From: Pedosphaera sp.
GTDB taxonomy: Bacteria; Verrucomicrobiota; Verrucomicrobiia; Limisphaerales; F1-12-MAGs170
Assembly (NCBI GenBank): GCA_009695275.1
Contig: SIBF01000010.1
Span: 1-44,551, forward strand
DNA length: 44,551 bases
Direction: 5' to 3'
Shown here: piece after piece, positions 8,401 to 17,468 of the stretch
Numbering within the stretch: the stretch's first letter is position 1
How the letters are laid out: each line of letters starts with the position of its first letter
Notes under the pieces: generated by a model
What the model was told of the DNA's origin: nothing
Database searches by the model: none
Seen by the model: only the letters and a program-made list of their open reading frames with translations
Made by a program: the position numbers and the translations under genes

Positions 8401-9192
8401 ATGAACGGTCTCGCCGATAAACGAGTTTTCATCTCGGGCGGGTGCGGCGACATTGGCCGCGCTGTCGCCGCTCGATTCCTCACCGCCGGCGCGAAGGTTG
8501 TCTTGGGAGACGTTCTCCAGTCGGAAGAAGGAGTGCGCGTGGCCGAAGCTCTCCATTCCTCCCACGCGCTCTACACTCCGTGCGATGTGACTTCGGCGTC
8601 GTCGGTGGAAAACTCGTTTCGCATCGCCGAAGAAGAATGGAAAGGGATCGACGTTGCGGTTTGCTGCGCGGGCACGGTCGCGAATGAGCCGTTTCTCCAG
8701 ATCACCGAAGCGCATTGGGAACGCACTCTTAACGTCAATCTCACCGGCAGCCTGCGAGTGGCCCAGGCGGCGGCGCGATTGATGATGAAGAATGCGCCGG
8801 ATGAGAGAAAGCGGCGCGGGGCTGTGATCTTCACCGGAAGCTGGGTTCAATCAATGCCCTGGCCCGAAGGCGGCAGTTATTGCGCGAGCAAAGCCGGTCA
8901 GGAAATGCTCATGAAAGTGATGGCGCAGGAGTTGGCGCCCCACGGAATCACCTGCAACGTCGTCGCGCCCGGCATCGTTTATGCCGGGTTGAGCCGGGCC
9001 ATTTATGATAGCGACGCCGTCTTCCGTCAGCGCGCCAATCAGACCATTCCGCTGGGAAGGCTCTGCTCTGCGGAAGAAGTCGCGGGAGCGTTCCTTTACC
9101 TGGCCAGCATCGATGGCACCTATGTAACCGGGACCACCATTGTGGTCGATGGCGGCGCTTCGCTGGTCAGGAGGGATCTGTCAAGTCACTGA
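8401..9192 (+). CDS. SDR family oxidoreductase (second in the operon)
   Basis: A 263-residue classical short-chain dehydrogenase. The cofactor loop reads SGGCGDIGR at 12-20, an uncommon variant of TGxxxGxG, and Asp37 suggests NAD. CCAGTV replaces NNAG near 88-93. Catalytic residues are Ser147, Tyr160 and Lys164 (YCASK). The C-terminal YVTGTTIVVDGG is typical of the family. It starts one base after the UlaG-like stop codon and is the last gene of the operon. It could oxidise the keto-deoxy acid formed by the dehydratase or the free sugar. The substrate cannot be read from the sequence. Confidence 0.88.
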   Translation: MNGLADKRVFISGGCGDIGRAVAARFLTAGAKVVLGDVLQSEEGVRVAEALHSSHALYTPCDVTSASSVENSFRIAEEEWKGIDVAVCCAGTVANEPFLQITEAHWERTLNVNLTGSLRVAQAAARLMMKNAPDERKRRGAVIFTGSWVQSMPWPEGGSYCASKAGQEMLMKVMAQELAPHGITCNVVAPGIVYAGLSRAIYDSDAVFRQRANQTIPLGRLCSAEEVAGAFLYLASIDGTYVTGTTIVVDGGASLVRRDLSSH

Positions 9193-9605
9193 CCGACCAA
9201 TACCCGGTAAAATCCATTGCGGACGGGTTTTGTTCAGAAGTATGCGTTTCTGCTTGGTGGTGGCGGTGACGGTGGCCTCTGATTTCCATGCGATGCCGAG
9301 GATTTCGCATTGGCAGGTTAAGTGCCTGCGGCCATTTCCTGAATGTTTGTCAGGCCATCTTGATCGGCATCATCCTGTTCGCCGCTGGTATTGGGATATT
9401 TTGTGGCAAGGCCGAAGTAATTTTGAGTAGTAACAGGGTTGGCTTGATTAGCTTGCAAAACGATGCATTTTAGCGCCGTCATTTTAGTGTGTTTGGTTCG
9501 ATTCCGACCTCCGCCTCCAACTACACCCGTATTGCATGCCGATTACTCTGCCAATACACAACCAGCACACTCTTGACGCACTCAGATTGTGGGTGTGCGC
9601 ACTTT
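9193..9605. other. Convergent intergenic gap
   Basis: This stretch lies between the end of the + strand operon and the 3' end of the - strand operon. I see no gene with supporting features; short open frames here lack start signals and family motifs. The one recognisable item is a tRNA 3' tail at 9495-9519. No clear rho-independent terminator was found for either operon. Confidence 0.5.
9495..9519 (+). other. tRNA 3'-tail fragment (possible attachment-site remnant)
   Basis: The bases read as the end of a tRNA: a T-loop TTCGATT, the stem half CCGAC, the acceptor half CTCCGCC, a discriminator T and CCA. A T before CCA and the acceptor half CTCCGCC would suit a tRNA-Cys. The 5' side is absent: the upstream bases do not pair with the T-stem and no GGCGGAG acceptor start lies at the expected distance. 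tRNA 3' ends are common cores of integrase attachment sites, so this may mark an old insertion. It is a short match, found by eye. Confidence 0.45.
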
Positions 9606-10037
9606 TCAACCGCCGTTTACAGTGTCGGCTGCTTTCCCGCTCAACTGCTGATAGATGATAGCTGGACCAACGACTGAAAAACAGGAACTCGCCGGGCCCT
9701 CAATTGAATAGGGCCGATCTTCTGGATCAAGCTGGCCATCACGGGATCTTGGGCCAGGTGTTGAGTGCCGTTGTTCATGTTGGTGGGAGGAACTGCTGGA
9801 AGAATTGCTGAAGGGAAAGCGATCTTCTTGCTTCCCACGCTTCCCATAGACAAGCAGATGAACCATGGACTGGTCGTCATCTGGATCCGTGCCCCCAATG
9901 TCGGAGGACACGAGCACGCGATGCCGATTCCCCGCGAGCGCCACATCATCCGCCAGCGCGACCAATCCGAACACGAGCAGGGCATAGATCGGTGTCAGGA
10001 GAGTGCCAAGAATTGTATGACGGAATGGATATTTCAT
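9606..10037 (-). pseudogene. Decayed DUF1593 gene fragment
   Basis: The first 65 or so residues resemble the start of the DUF1593 proteins in this operon: a hydrophobic signal-like stretch, then the strand VLVSSDIG and a DPDDDQSMVHLLVYG segment, matching the EPDD...SMVRFL element of the intact copies. After that the frame runs into Ser-rich, unrelated sequence and lacks the WGG, GDTPSFL and ARMDW motifs of the full-length family. The remaining 300 or so codons are missing. It begins 13 bases after the RbsC stop, so it is the last and broken gene of the - strand operon. A deletion or frameshift is the likely cause. A real short protein is less likely. Confidence 0.6.
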
Positions 10038-10050
10038 GCAGGTGTGTGGT

Positions 10051-11028
10051 TCATTCTTTCGCGTTCATTTTATCCAAGGCCACGGCCGCGAGGATGACGA
10101 AGCCTTTGATGATTTGCTGCCAGAAAGGGGAGACCTCCATCAGGACGAGGCCGTTGTTCAAAACCCCGATGATGAGGCAGCCGAGGACGGTGCCCAGCAC
10201 GGAGCCGCGCCCGCCGCTGAGCGAGGTGCCGCCGATGACGACGGCGGCAATGGAGTCGAGTTCGTAGCCGATGCCGGCGTTCGGCGTGGCGGAGTCGAGC
10301 CGAGCAGTGAGCAGCAGGCCGGCGATGCCGGCGAGCGCGCCGCCGAGGGCATAGACCGTCACTTTGATGGCGCGCAGATTCAGGCCGCTGAGTTGCGCGG
10401 CGCGTTCATTCCCGCCAATCGCGTAGAGGTAGCGCCCCAGGCGGGTCTTGCGCGTGATGAGCACAAAGACGGCGACGAGCAGGCTGGCAATCCACACGGG
10501 CATGGGCAGCCCGAGCCAGTGCCCCGTGCCGATGAAGGCGAAGTCCGGGCCGAGGTCGGTGATGGGAAAGCCTTTCGTCCAAAGCTGGGTCAGGCCGCGC
10601 GCGATGCTCAACATCCCGAGCGTGGCGACGAACGGCGGCAGCTTGAAGCGCGTGATGACCCAGCCATTGAACCAGCCGAGCGCCGCCCCCACGGCCAGCC
10701 CGGCGACGAGAGCGCCGAACGTCGTGAATTGTAACGCCACCCCGAAGGCCGGCAGCATGATGCCATTTTTCAATAGCCCCGCCGCGACCGCGCCAGAGAA
10801 CGCGAGCACAGAGCCGACGGACAAATCAATGCCGCCACTGAGAATCACTAGCGTCATGCCGATGGAGAGGCAAAGGTTCACAGAGATTTGCCGGAGCACG
10901 TTGAGCCCATTCTCCTGGCTGAGGAACGTCCCGGAAATCTGCGGCATCAGACTCAGCGCGACGACCATGAGCAGGAGCGCGGCAACGCTTTGGAAACGGG
11001 CGAGAAAATCTTTGGTCTGGGGACTCAT
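10051..11028 (-). CDS. rbsC: Ribose-type sugar ABC transporter permease
   Basis: An inner-membrane permease of 325 residues with about eight to ten hydrophobic segments. Family hallmarks include LSGGIDLSVGSVLAFSG after the second helix pair, KLPPFVATLGMLSIARG, GGNERAAQLSGL in the cytoplasmic loop that meets the ATPase, and the closing GGTSLSGGRGSVLGT. These are typical of RbsC and related pentose, hexose or autoinducer-2 permeases. It would form a homodimer with two ATPase modules of the RbsA-like protein. It starts one base after the RbsA stop codon, so translation is probably coupled. Only one permease gene is present, as usual in this transporter type. Confidence 0.92.
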   Translation of the reverse strand: MSPQTKDFLARFQSVAALLLMVVALSLMPQISGTFLSQENGLNVLRQISVNLCLSIGMTLVILSGGIDLSVGSVLAFSGAVAAGLLKNGIMLPAFGVALQFTTFGALVAGLAVGAALGWFNGWVITRFKLPPFVATLGMLSIARGLTQLWTKGFPITDLGPDFAFIGTGHWLGLPMPVWIASLLVAVFVLITRKTRLGRYLYAIGGNERAAQLSGLNLRAIKVTVYALGGALAGIAGLLLTARLDSATPNAGIGYELDSIAAVVIGGTSLSGGRGSVLGTVLGCLIIGVLNNGLVLMEVSPFWQQIIKGFVILAAVALDKMNAKE

Positions 11029-11029
11029 G

Positions 11030-12568
11030 TCAGTTCTTCGGCAGTGCGGCTTTCATGATGTTTTCCTCGTTCGCCTCGGCGCGGGTGAATTCGGCGGTCT
11101 TGCGTCCTTCGCTCATCACGATGATACGGTCGGCCACGGCGAGAATCTCCGGCAGCTCCGACGACACCATGACGACGCCGAGACCGCTGGCGATGAGTTC
11201 GTCCATGAGCGCGTAAATTTCCTTCTTCGCGTTGATGTCGATGCCGCGGGTCGGTTCGTCGAGCAGCAACACCTTTGGCTGGGTGGCCAGCCACTTTGAA
11301 AGCACGACTTTCTGCTGGTTGCCGCCGCTCAAGTTGCGCACGAGCTGATGCACCGAGGGCGTCTTGGTGTGCAGCCGGGTCACGTAGCCGGAGGCGAGTT
11401 CATTCTCGCGCGCAGCGTCGAGCAGACCGAGGCGCTCCGTCTTGCCGATGCACGCGAGGCTCGTGTTGGCGGCGACGCTGAGGGAGAGAACGAGCCCTTC
11501 GCGCTTGCGGTCCTCCGGCGCGAGCACCACGCCCGCGTCAATCGCCTGGCGGGCATTTTGAAACCACACTTCCCGGCCATCCACGGTGATCTTGCCCTTC
11601 GCGCGTTTCGGGTGCTGACCGAACAAAGTTTCCAGCAATTCGGTCCGCCCCGCGCCCATGAGTCCGAAGACGCCGAGCACTTCGCCGCGCCGCAGATGGA
11701 GCGACACATCGCGCACCGCGAAGTCGCCCGCACGCTCAGGATGCGTGAGGTGCAGACTCGCGACCCGCAGCACTTCCGCGCCGGGTTCGGCGTGCGTGCG
11801 CGAAAACATCTCCGATAAATCGCGCCCGACCATCATTCGCACGATGTCATCGTGGCTGGCGGCGTTCGCGGCTTGCGAACCGACGTAACGCCCGTCGCGC
11901 ATGACCGTGAATTCGTCCGCGATGAGCGGCAGTTCATCGAGCTTATGCGTGATATAGATGATGGCCACGCCATCGCGTTTGAGCTGATGGATGAGTTCGT
12001 GCAGCACCGCGACTTCCTGCTCGGTGATGGCCGAAGTCGGCTCGTCCATGATGATGACGCGCGCGCGCATCGAAAGCGCCCTGGCGATTTCCACCACTTG
12101 TTGCTGCCCCACGCGCAAGCCCGACATGAGCGTCTGCGGCGACACCTCAAGCTTCAGCCGGCGCAACCACTCGGCGGCGTCACGATTCATCCGCGCGTCG
12201 TCAATCAGTCCCGTGCGGGTGAGCGGCTCGCGGCCTAGAAACATGTTCTGCGCGACCGTCAGATGAGGGATGAGATTCAGCTCCTGAAAGATGATGGCGA
12301 TGCCCGCCTCGCGCGCCTCGCGCGGGTTGCGGAACGACACGCGCCGGCCTTCGAGCAGAATCTCTCCGCTGTCCGCCGGGAACACGCCCGCGAGGATGTT
12401 CATGAGCGTGGACTTGCCCGCGCCGTTCTCGCCAAGCAGCGCGTGCAGCCGCCCGCGCCGCACGGTGAGCGACACGTCATCGAGCGCCTTCACGCCGGGG
12501 AAGGATTTGGAAATCCCCCGCGCTTCGAGGACCATGCCCACCTCTGTCGCGTCAGTGCTCACGGCCAT
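11030..12568 (-). CDS. rbsA: Ribose-type sugar ABC transporter, duplicated ATP-binding protein
   Basis: About 512 residues with two fused ATPase domains. The first has the Walker A motif GENGAGKST, the signature LRVGQQQVVEIARAL and Walker B IIMDEPTSAI. The second has a degenerate P-loop (GLMGAGRTE), signature LSGGNQQKV and Walker B LLLDEPTRGID. A weak P-loop in the second half is normal in RbsA, MglA and XylG. The ATG at 12568 overlaps the end of the DUF2291 gene by ten bases. An ATG at 12535 would begin directly at the first ATPase domain and has a better ribosome site (AGAGGTG), so it is a fair alternative. The frame is open up to 12631, but that part lacks homology features. Confidence 0.92.
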   Translation of the reverse strand: MAVSTDATEVGMVLEARGISKSFPGVKALDDVSLTVRRGRLHALLGENGAGKSTLMNILAGVFPADSGEILLEGRRVSFRNPREAREAGIAIIFQELNLIPHLTVAQNMFLGREPLTRTGLIDDARMNRDAAEWLRRLKLEVSPQTLMSGLRVGQQQVVEIARALSMRARVIIMDEPTSAITEQEVAVLHELIHQLKRDGVAIIYITHKLDELPLIADEFTVMRDGRYVGSQAANAASHDDIVRMMVGRDLSEMFSRTHAEPGAEVLRVASLHLTHPERAGDFAVRDVSLHLRRGEVLGVFGLMGAGRTELLETLFGQHPKRAKGKITVDGREVWFQNARQAIDAGVVLAPEDRKREGLVLSLSVAANTSLACIGKTERLGLLDAARENELASGYVTRLHTKTPSVHQLVRNLSGGNQQKVVLSKWLATQPKVLLLDEPTRGIDINAKKEIYALMDELIASGLGVVMVSSELPEILAVADRIIVMSEGRKTAEFTRAEANEENIMKAALPKN

Positions 12569-13191
12569 TCGACCTTGATGGGAATCAGAGTCAGCGCCTC
12601 CGGCCTGGCGTCTTCCTCCAACTCGAAACAACCGGCGAAACGAATTGTCTTCCCCAGCGCCGCCGCCTGCTTCAACGCGGGCGACACCTTCGTTTCCACG
12701 AGGGCGTTCAACTGCGTCGAGAGCGCGTTGAACTCCTGCGAGTCGGGATACGCGCTCACGTCGAGCAGGCCGGACGCGTCGCGCACGGTGTTGCCGAACA
12801 GCAGGCCGACGGAAAGGCTAACCTTCGCGTCCTTCCCATCGAGCGCGACGACGATGGCGTCGTCCCCGACTTCGGCCACCTTGCCCGAGCCGCGCACCAG
12901 AAACATCGTCGCACCGCCGATGCCGAGCGTGCGGCCATGCTGCTTCCGCGCCGCGGCGGGGTCTTTCGCCAGCGCCGCCAGCAATTCTTTCACCTCCACC
13001 GCCCGCTCCGTTCCCGGCAACAGCTTTGCCTCCCAAAACTCCGTCGCGGCCTTCACCGAATCGAAGACGCCCGCCTTTTGCTCCTGCTGCGCCTGCTTCA
13101 GCGGGACGATGTGGAAGAGCGGGAAGCGCCAGGACACCAGGGCCGCAACGGCGAGCGCGGCGACGACGAACAGTGGCGTGCGGCTTGGCAT
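12559..13191 (-). CDS. DUF2291 family periplasmic protein
   Basis: A 210-residue protein with a single N-terminal hydrophobic segment (FVVAALAVAALVSW) that may be a membrane anchor or uncleaved signal. The rest is predicted to lie outside the cytoplasmic membrane. The FDSVKAATEFWEAKLLP region and the later GKVAEVGDDAIVVALDG and GLLFGNTVRDASGLL segments fit the DUF2291 family, which is often found inside sugar ABC-transporter operons. Its function is not known. Here it lies between the binding protein (six bases downstream of its stop) and the ATPase, whose start it overlaps. A role in assembling or loading the transporter is an inference from this placement. Confidence 0.75.
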   Translation of the reverse strand: MPSRTPLFVVAALAVAALVSWRFPLFHIVPLKQAQQEQKAGVFDSVKAATEFWEAKLLPGTERAVEVKELLAALAKDPAAARKQHGRTLGIGGATMFLVRGSGKVAEVGDDAIVVALDGKDAKVSLSVGLLFGNTVRDASGLLDVSAYPDSQEFNALSTQLNALVETKVSPALKQAAALGKTIRFAGCFELEEDARPEALTLIPIKVEWP

Positions 13192-13197
13192 CAGGCG

Positions 13198-14148
13198 TTA
13201 TTTGGCGGCGGGCTTCTTCCCGTAGTTGCCGAACTGGCCCACGTTCTCCGGCGTCACCAGCTCGACCTTCACTGGAATCTTCTGCGGAAAGTCCCGCTTG
13301 CCCTTGAGGTATTCGTGGGCGAACTCGGCGGACTTCGCGGCCATCACTTTCGGGAACTGCATCCCGGTCGCGGCGATTTTCTTTTCGGCAATGAGCTTCA
13401 TCACGTCGTCCGCGCCGTCGAAGCCGAAGACTTTCACCTGGTCCGCCTTGCCCGCGCTGAGGACGGCCTGATACGCGCCCATCGCCATCGCGTCGTTGCC
13501 GCAAAAGACCGCCTTCACTCCGGGGTTCTTTTGCAGGATGGACTCCATGACTTCGAGCGCCTTCGCGCGGTCGAAATCCGCGCTCTGCTGCGCGACCATC
13601 TTCAGGCCGGGAAAACGGTCCACGACGCTGTGAAAGCCCTTCGAGCGGTTGAACGTGTTGTTGTCGCCGACGATGCCGAGCAGCTCCGCGTAGGAGCCCT
13701 CCTTGCCGACCGTCTTCACAAAATACTGCCCGAGCGCGACGCAGCCGGAGTAGTTGTCGGATAGCAACTGCGCGGTCGCCGCGTCGGTAGAGTTGATTTC
13801 TCGGTCGATGCAAAACACCGGCACTCCCGCAGCCTTGGCCTTCTTCACGTTCGCTACCGAGGCGTTCGCATCGGTCGGATTGAACAACACGGCTTTGTAG
13901 CCACGCGCGATGAGGTTCTCAAAATGCGCTGCTTCTTTCGCAGTGTCGTTTTGCGAATCGAAGACGGTCGCGTCGTAGCCGAGTTCGACTGCGCGGGCTT
14001 TCGCCGCGTCGCCGAGGACGACGAACCACGGGTTGTTCAGCGTCGAGATGACGACGGCGATTTTCGGTTTGTCGGCGGCGTGCGAGGTGGAAGTTAGCAG
14101 CGCTATGAGTCCCAGGAGACCCATGAGTCGGATGATGGTGGTTTTCAT
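13198..14148 (-). CDS. rbsB: Ribose-type periplasmic sugar-binding protein
   Basis: A 316-residue substrate-binding protein of the Peripl_BP_4 (RbsB/type I) fold. The signal peptide runs from [18 protein letters not shown] to an Ala-His-Ala-Ala end near residue 25. After it come [16 protein letters not shown], the [12 protein letters not shown] strand, [10 protein letters not shown], the hinge element [20 protein letters not shown] and GFDGADDV, all standard for this family. The Asn/Phe/Arg/Asp residues that grip the sugar in RbsB have likely equivalents in NNPWF, DRE and GND, but I cannot name the ligand. It is the first transporter gene after the kinase, and probably sets the specificity of the whole pathway. 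Confidence 0.92.
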   Translation of the reverse strand: MKTTIIRLMGLLGLIALLTSTSHAADKPKIAVVISTLNNPWFVVLGDAAKARAVELGYDATVFDSQNDTAKEAAHFENLIARGYKAVLFNPTDANASVANVKKAKAAGVPVFCIDREINSTDAATAQLLSDNYSGCVALGQYFVKTVGKEGSYAELLGIVGDNNTFNRSKGFHSVVDRFPGLKMVAQQSADFDRAKALEVMESILQKNPGVKAVFCGNDAMAMGAYQAVLSAGKADQVKVFGFDGADDVMKLIAEKKIAATGMQFPKVMAAKSAEFAHEYLKGKRDFPQKIPVKVELVTPENVGQFGNYGKKPAAK

Positions 14149-14164
14149 GTGTGTTGTTGGTTGC

Positions 14165-15637
14165 TTAGAGGATTCTCTTCACCGCCGCGAGCCAGCCATC
14201 GTGCAGACGCTTCACTTCGGCGACGGGCATCTGCTGTGAAAAAGTGCGCGTGTCGCGTGACGTCGCGGCGAGTTCATCAAGCGACTTGAACTCGCCGAGC
14301 GCGAGCAGGCCGTTCATCGCCGCGCCCCACGCGGAGGCTTCGGCAACCTCGGTCACGCTCAACTCCACGCCCGTCAGGTTAGCGGTGAACTGCATGAGAA
14401 ACTGGTTCCGCGTCGGGCCACCGTCCGCATGGAGGAACCGAAGCTCCGCGCCCGCCTCGCCGCGCATCATGTCGAGAACATCGCGAAGCTGGTAGGCGAT
14501 GGATTCCAGCGCGGCACGAACGATGTGTTCGCGCTGGGTGTGCGCGCTCATGCCCACGATGGCCGCGCGCGCATCGGGCGACCAATAAGGCGCGCTCAGG
14601 CCGGCGAACGCGGGCACGAGATACACGCCGCCATTGTCCGGCACGGCACGAGCGAGCGGTTCGATTTCGGCGTCATCGCGGATGAGTCCAAGCTGATTCT
14701 TCAGCCACGCGATTGTGGCGGCGGAGAAGTTGATGATGCCCTCGAAGGCGTAAGTCGGCACGCCGCGGTGAACCCACGCGAGCGCGGTGACAACGCCTTG
14801 CCCAGCGGGCTTGAACTGGTTGCCGATGTTCATCAGCACGCTCGTGCCGGTGCCAAACGTCGCCTTGACCTCACCCGGTTGAAAACACCTCTGCGCGAAG
14901 AGCGATGCCTGAGAATCGCCCATGACGCCGACGATGGGCACGCGCTTCGGCAGCGCGCCACTGGCATCGGTCTCGCCGAAGTGCGCGGCGCTTTCGCGCA
15001 CTTCCGGCAGCGCCTTCGCAGGCACACCGAACAGTTCGCAAAGCTCCGCGTCCCAGCGCAGCGCACCTATGTCGAAGAGGAGCGTGCGGCTGGCGTTGGT
15101 GTAGTCGGTAGCGAAGACCGCACCACCAGTGAGTCGATGGATGAGATACGTGTCCATCGTGCCGATGACCGCGGTGTCGTCGCGCAGTTTCGCCGCGATG
15201 TCCGGCTTGTTCTCGATGAGCCACGCGAGCTTCGAGGCGGAGAAGTAGGTGTCAATTCGCAGCCCGGTCTTTGCGCGCACACGTTTCTCGCGGCCTTGCT
15301 CGCGCAGCTTTTGACAGAGCGCATCACCGCGACGGTCCTGCCACACGAGGGCGTTGTGCAATGGCTGGCCGGTCTGGCGGTCGAAGATGACGATAGTCTC
15401 ACGCTGGTTGGTGATGCTGAGGCCCGCGAGCTTCGTGAGGTCATGTCGCCCTGCAACGTCGCGGATGACGGCCAGCACGTTCTGCCAGATTTCCTCGGCA
15501 TCGTGCTCCACCCAGCCGGGCTGCGGATAAAGTTGTTGATGCTCGCGCGCGGCCTTGTCCACGACCTTGCCGCCCGCGTCGAAGAGCACGGCCTTCGTCG
15601 CGGAGGTGCTTTGGTCGATGGCAAGAATGAGGCTCAT
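14165..15637 (-). CDS. FGGY-family carbohydrate kinase, glycerol kinase-like
   Basis: A 490-residue sugar kinase. ATG 15637 gives the canonical start [18 protein letters not shown]; an upstream open frame has no homology. Motifs follow glycerol kinase closely: [82 protein letters not shown] and [15 protein letters not shown]. The GlpK-like core suggests a short polyol or ketose substrate. Its position, five bases after the transketolase pair and upstream of an RbsABC transporter, makes glycerol unlikely to be the physiological substrate. Related FGGY kinases in apiose pathways phosphorylate a branched ketose that a split transketolase then cleaves. That parallel is an inference. Confidence 0.85.
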   Translation of the reverse strand: MSLILAIDQSTSATKAVLFDAGGKVVDKAAREHQQLYPQPGWVEHDAEEIWQNVLAVIRDVAGRHDLTKLAGLSITNQRETIVIFDRQTGQPLHNALVWQDRRGDALCQKLREQGREKRVRAKTGLRIDTYFSASKLAWLIENKPDIAAKLRDDTAVIGTMDTYLIHRLTGGAVFATDYTNASRTLLFDIGALRWDAELCELFGVPAKALPEVRESAAHFGETDASGALPKRVPIVGVMGDSQASLFAQRCFQPGEVKATFGTGTSVLMNIGNQFKPAGQGVVTALAWVHRGVPTYAFEGIINFSAATIAWLKNQLGLIRDDAEIEPLARAVPDNGGVYLVPAFAGLSAPYWSPDARAAIVGMSAHTQREHIVRAALESIAYQLRDVLDMMRGEAGAELRFLHADGGPTRNQFLMQFTANLTGVELSVTEVAEASAWGAAMNGLLALGEFKSLDELAATSRDTRTFSQQMPVAEVKRLHDGWLAAVKRIL

Positions 15638-15642
15638 GCGAT

Positions 15643-16638
15643 TCACAGCAGGGCGCTGGCGGTTTCGGAAAGCCCTTCCATGCTGATGCCGTAGTGTCGG
15701 AAAATGTCTGCTTGAGCGCCGGGGACGGTTTCCTCGTCGGGGATGCCGACAACGCGGAACGGCTTGCCGACACTGCCCTGAAGCAGCACCGCTGCGCACG
15801 CCTCACCGAGTCCGCCATTGACCATGTGCTCCTCGACGGTGACCACGGCGCGGCATTCGCGACCGGCCTTCAAAATCGCTTCGGTGTCGAGCGGCTTGAT
15901 GGTGTGCATGGATAGCACACGGCAGTTCAAACCCCGTTCGGCCAGTTGCCCGGCGGCGAGAAATGCGTGGACCACCGTTTCGCCCGTGGCGATGAACGCG
16001 ACGTCGTTTCCTTCGCGCAACGTGATGGCTTTGCCGACTTCAAACTTCGTTTGCGGTTTGTGCAGGTGGAACATCGCGGCCTTGCCGAAGCGGACGAACA
16101 CCGGCTTCGTGGCTTGCGCCGCAAAACGAATGGCTTCGCGCGTCTCGAAATTATCCGCCGGAACGAGGACGGTGATGTTGTTGATCGCGCGCAACACGGC
16201 GAGGTCGTGCAGCGAATGATGCGTCGTGCCGAGTGCGCCGTAGCTCACGCCAGAGCTGATGCCGATGAGCACGGCGGGCACGTCCGAATAACAAATGTCG
16301 TTTTTGATCTGTTCCAGCGAACGCGCGGTGAGGAAGCAGCCCGGGGAAACGCCGAACGACTTCTTGCCGCACGCCGCCAATCCCGCCGTGATGCCGACGA
16401 GATTTTGCTCCGCGATGCCGACTTCGACGATCTGCTTGGGCAATGCCTTGGCGAATGGCGCTAGCTTGCCCGACCCGCGTGAATCGCTGGTGACGGCGAT
16501 AATGTTGGGATTGGCCTTCGCGAGTTCTTCGAGTGTGGCGGCGAATTCATCAAGGTTGGCGCGGCCCATTTTGAGGCCGAGCTTTTCCGCCATCGCCTTT
16601 GCGGCAGGTGTGAACATGGAGGGTGCGGGCGCGCTCAT
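15643..16638 (-). CDS. Transketolase, C-terminal subunit (second pair)
   Basis: A 331-residue protein with the pyrimidine-binding and C-terminal transketolase domains. The activating glutamate is in VEVGIAEQNLVGITAGLA. SYGALGTTHHSLHD and LVPADNFETREAI follow, then the last domain with MHTIKPLD and EEHMVNGGLGEA. The N-terminal 30 residues are extra compared with the subunit at 5349-6359. Its start overlaps the stop of the N-terminal subunit by four bases (ATGA), so the two are co-translated. It should pair with the product of 16635-17468 to give a cytoplasmic ThDP enzyme. Its substrate is probably the ketose phosphate made by the kinase encoded next. Confidence 0.9.
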   Translation of the reverse strand: MSAPAPSMFTPAAKAMAEKLGLKMGRANLDEFAATLEELAKANPNIIAVTSDSRGSGKLAPFAKALPKQIVEVGIAEQNLVGITAGLAACGKKSFGVSPGCFLTARSLEQIKNDICYSDVPAVLIGISSGVSYGALGTTHHSLHDLAVLRAINNITVLVPADNFETREAIRFAAQATKPVFVRFGKAAMFHLHKPQTKFEVGKAITLREGNDVAFIATGETVVHAFLAAGQLAERGLNCRVLSMHTIKPLDTEAILKAGRECRAVVTVEEHMVNGGLGEACAAVLLQGSVGKPFRVVGIPDEETVPGAQADIFRHYGISMEGLSETASALL

Positions 16639-17468
16639 TTGGCCTCCTTCAGTTTAGCTTCCGCCGCGTCGAGTTCGGCCAGGGCTTGTTTCAATTCCGC
16701 TTCGCTCGGCACGCCGTGATGCCATTTGGCGACGTTTTCCATGAAGCTCACGCCTTTGCCTTTGGTGGTGTTGGCGATGATGAACGTGGGTTTGCCGGGC
16801 TCGGGCGGATCAGTCAGCGCCTTCGTCAGCGCAGCGTAGTCGTGGCCGTCCACCGTGCGCACCGTCCAGCCGAACGCGCGCCATTTTTCGTCGAGCGGCT
16901 CATTGCTCATCACATCGCGCGTGTGGCCAGTGATCTGGAGCGTGTTGTGGTCGAGGATGGCGATGAGGTTATCGAGCTTGTAATGAGCGGCGGCGAGGCC
17001 GGCTTCCCAGTTTGAGCCTTCGGCCAACTCGCCATCCCCAAGCAGGGTGAACACGCGGAACTTCGCGCCGTCCATCTTAGCGGCGAGCGCCATGCCGATG
17101 CAGATGGGCAGGCCGTGACCAAGCGCGCCGGTGTTCATCTCGATGCCGGGAATGTGCCGCGTCGGATGTCCGACATAGTGCGATTGATAATGGCAGACGG
17201 TGTCCAAGTCCGACGCAGGAAAGAAGCCGTGATCGGCCAGCACTGCGTAGAGCGCCTCGACGCAATGGCCCTTGCTCTGCACGTAACGGTCGCGGACCGG
17301 ATCGGCGATTTTCTCCGGCGACACGTTGAGAATGCGATTGTAAAGCACGTTCAAGATGTCGAGGCACGAAAGCCCGCCGCCCGTGTGCCCTGCGCCTGCG
17401 CCGACGATAAGCCGTAACATCGAGCGCCGAAGCGCGACGGCTTTGAGTTGGAGTTCGTGTTCAGTCAT
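16635..17468 (-). CDS. Transketolase, N-terminal (ThDP-binding) subunit (second pair)
   Basis: A 277-residue ThDP-binding half of transketolase. ATG 17468 overlaps the upstream DUF1593 stop codon as ATGA; the frame continues upstream but without homology. GHTGGGLS near 27-34, SKGHCVEALYA, GALGHGLPICIGMALA and the full metal motif GDGE (144-147) through DHN (173-175) are present. Unlike the N-subunit at 4508-5356, the first Gly of Gly-Asp-Gly is intact. This pair looks like the common split transketolase of bacterial sugar operons. The direct translational overlap with a secreted DUF1593 protein ties the extracellular and cytoplasmic steps into one transcript. Confidence 0.9.
   Translation of the reverse strand: MTEHELQLKAVALRRSMLRLIVGAGAGHTGGGLSCLDILNVLYNRILNVSPEKIADPVRDRYVQSKGHCVEALYAVLADHGFFPASDLDTVCHYQSHYVGHPTRHIPGIEMNTGALGHGLPICIGMALAAKMDGAKFRVFTLLGDGELAEGSNWEAGLAAAHYKLDNLIAILDHNTLQITGHTRDVMSNEPLDEKWRAFGWTVRTVDGHDYAALTKALTDPPEPGKPTFIIANTTKGKGVSFMENVAKWHHGVPSEAELKQALAELDAAEAKLKEAK

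Noticed and set aside
9288-9473. A short frame with a hydrophobic segment in the convergent gap
   Set aside because: No ribosome site precedes it, the flanking composition is mixed, and it lies beside tRNA-derived sequence. The hydrophobic run is probably chance.
9441-9519. A complete tRNA-Cys ending at 9519
   Set aside because: A TTGCAAAA stretch near 9453 could suggest a GCA anticodon, but it is at the wrong distance, its stem does not pair, and the acceptor 5' strand is missing. Only the 3' tail is supported.
14165-15637. Assignment as true glycerol kinase (glpK)
   Set aside because: Motifs match GlpK well, but no glycerol facilitator, glycerol-3-phosphate dehydrogenase or regulator is nearby, and the operon context indicates another substrate.
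14429-15694. A 421-codon open frame on the + strand opposite the FGGY kinase
   Set aside because: The opposite strand encodes all kinase motifs. The + frame has biased composition and no recognisable domain.
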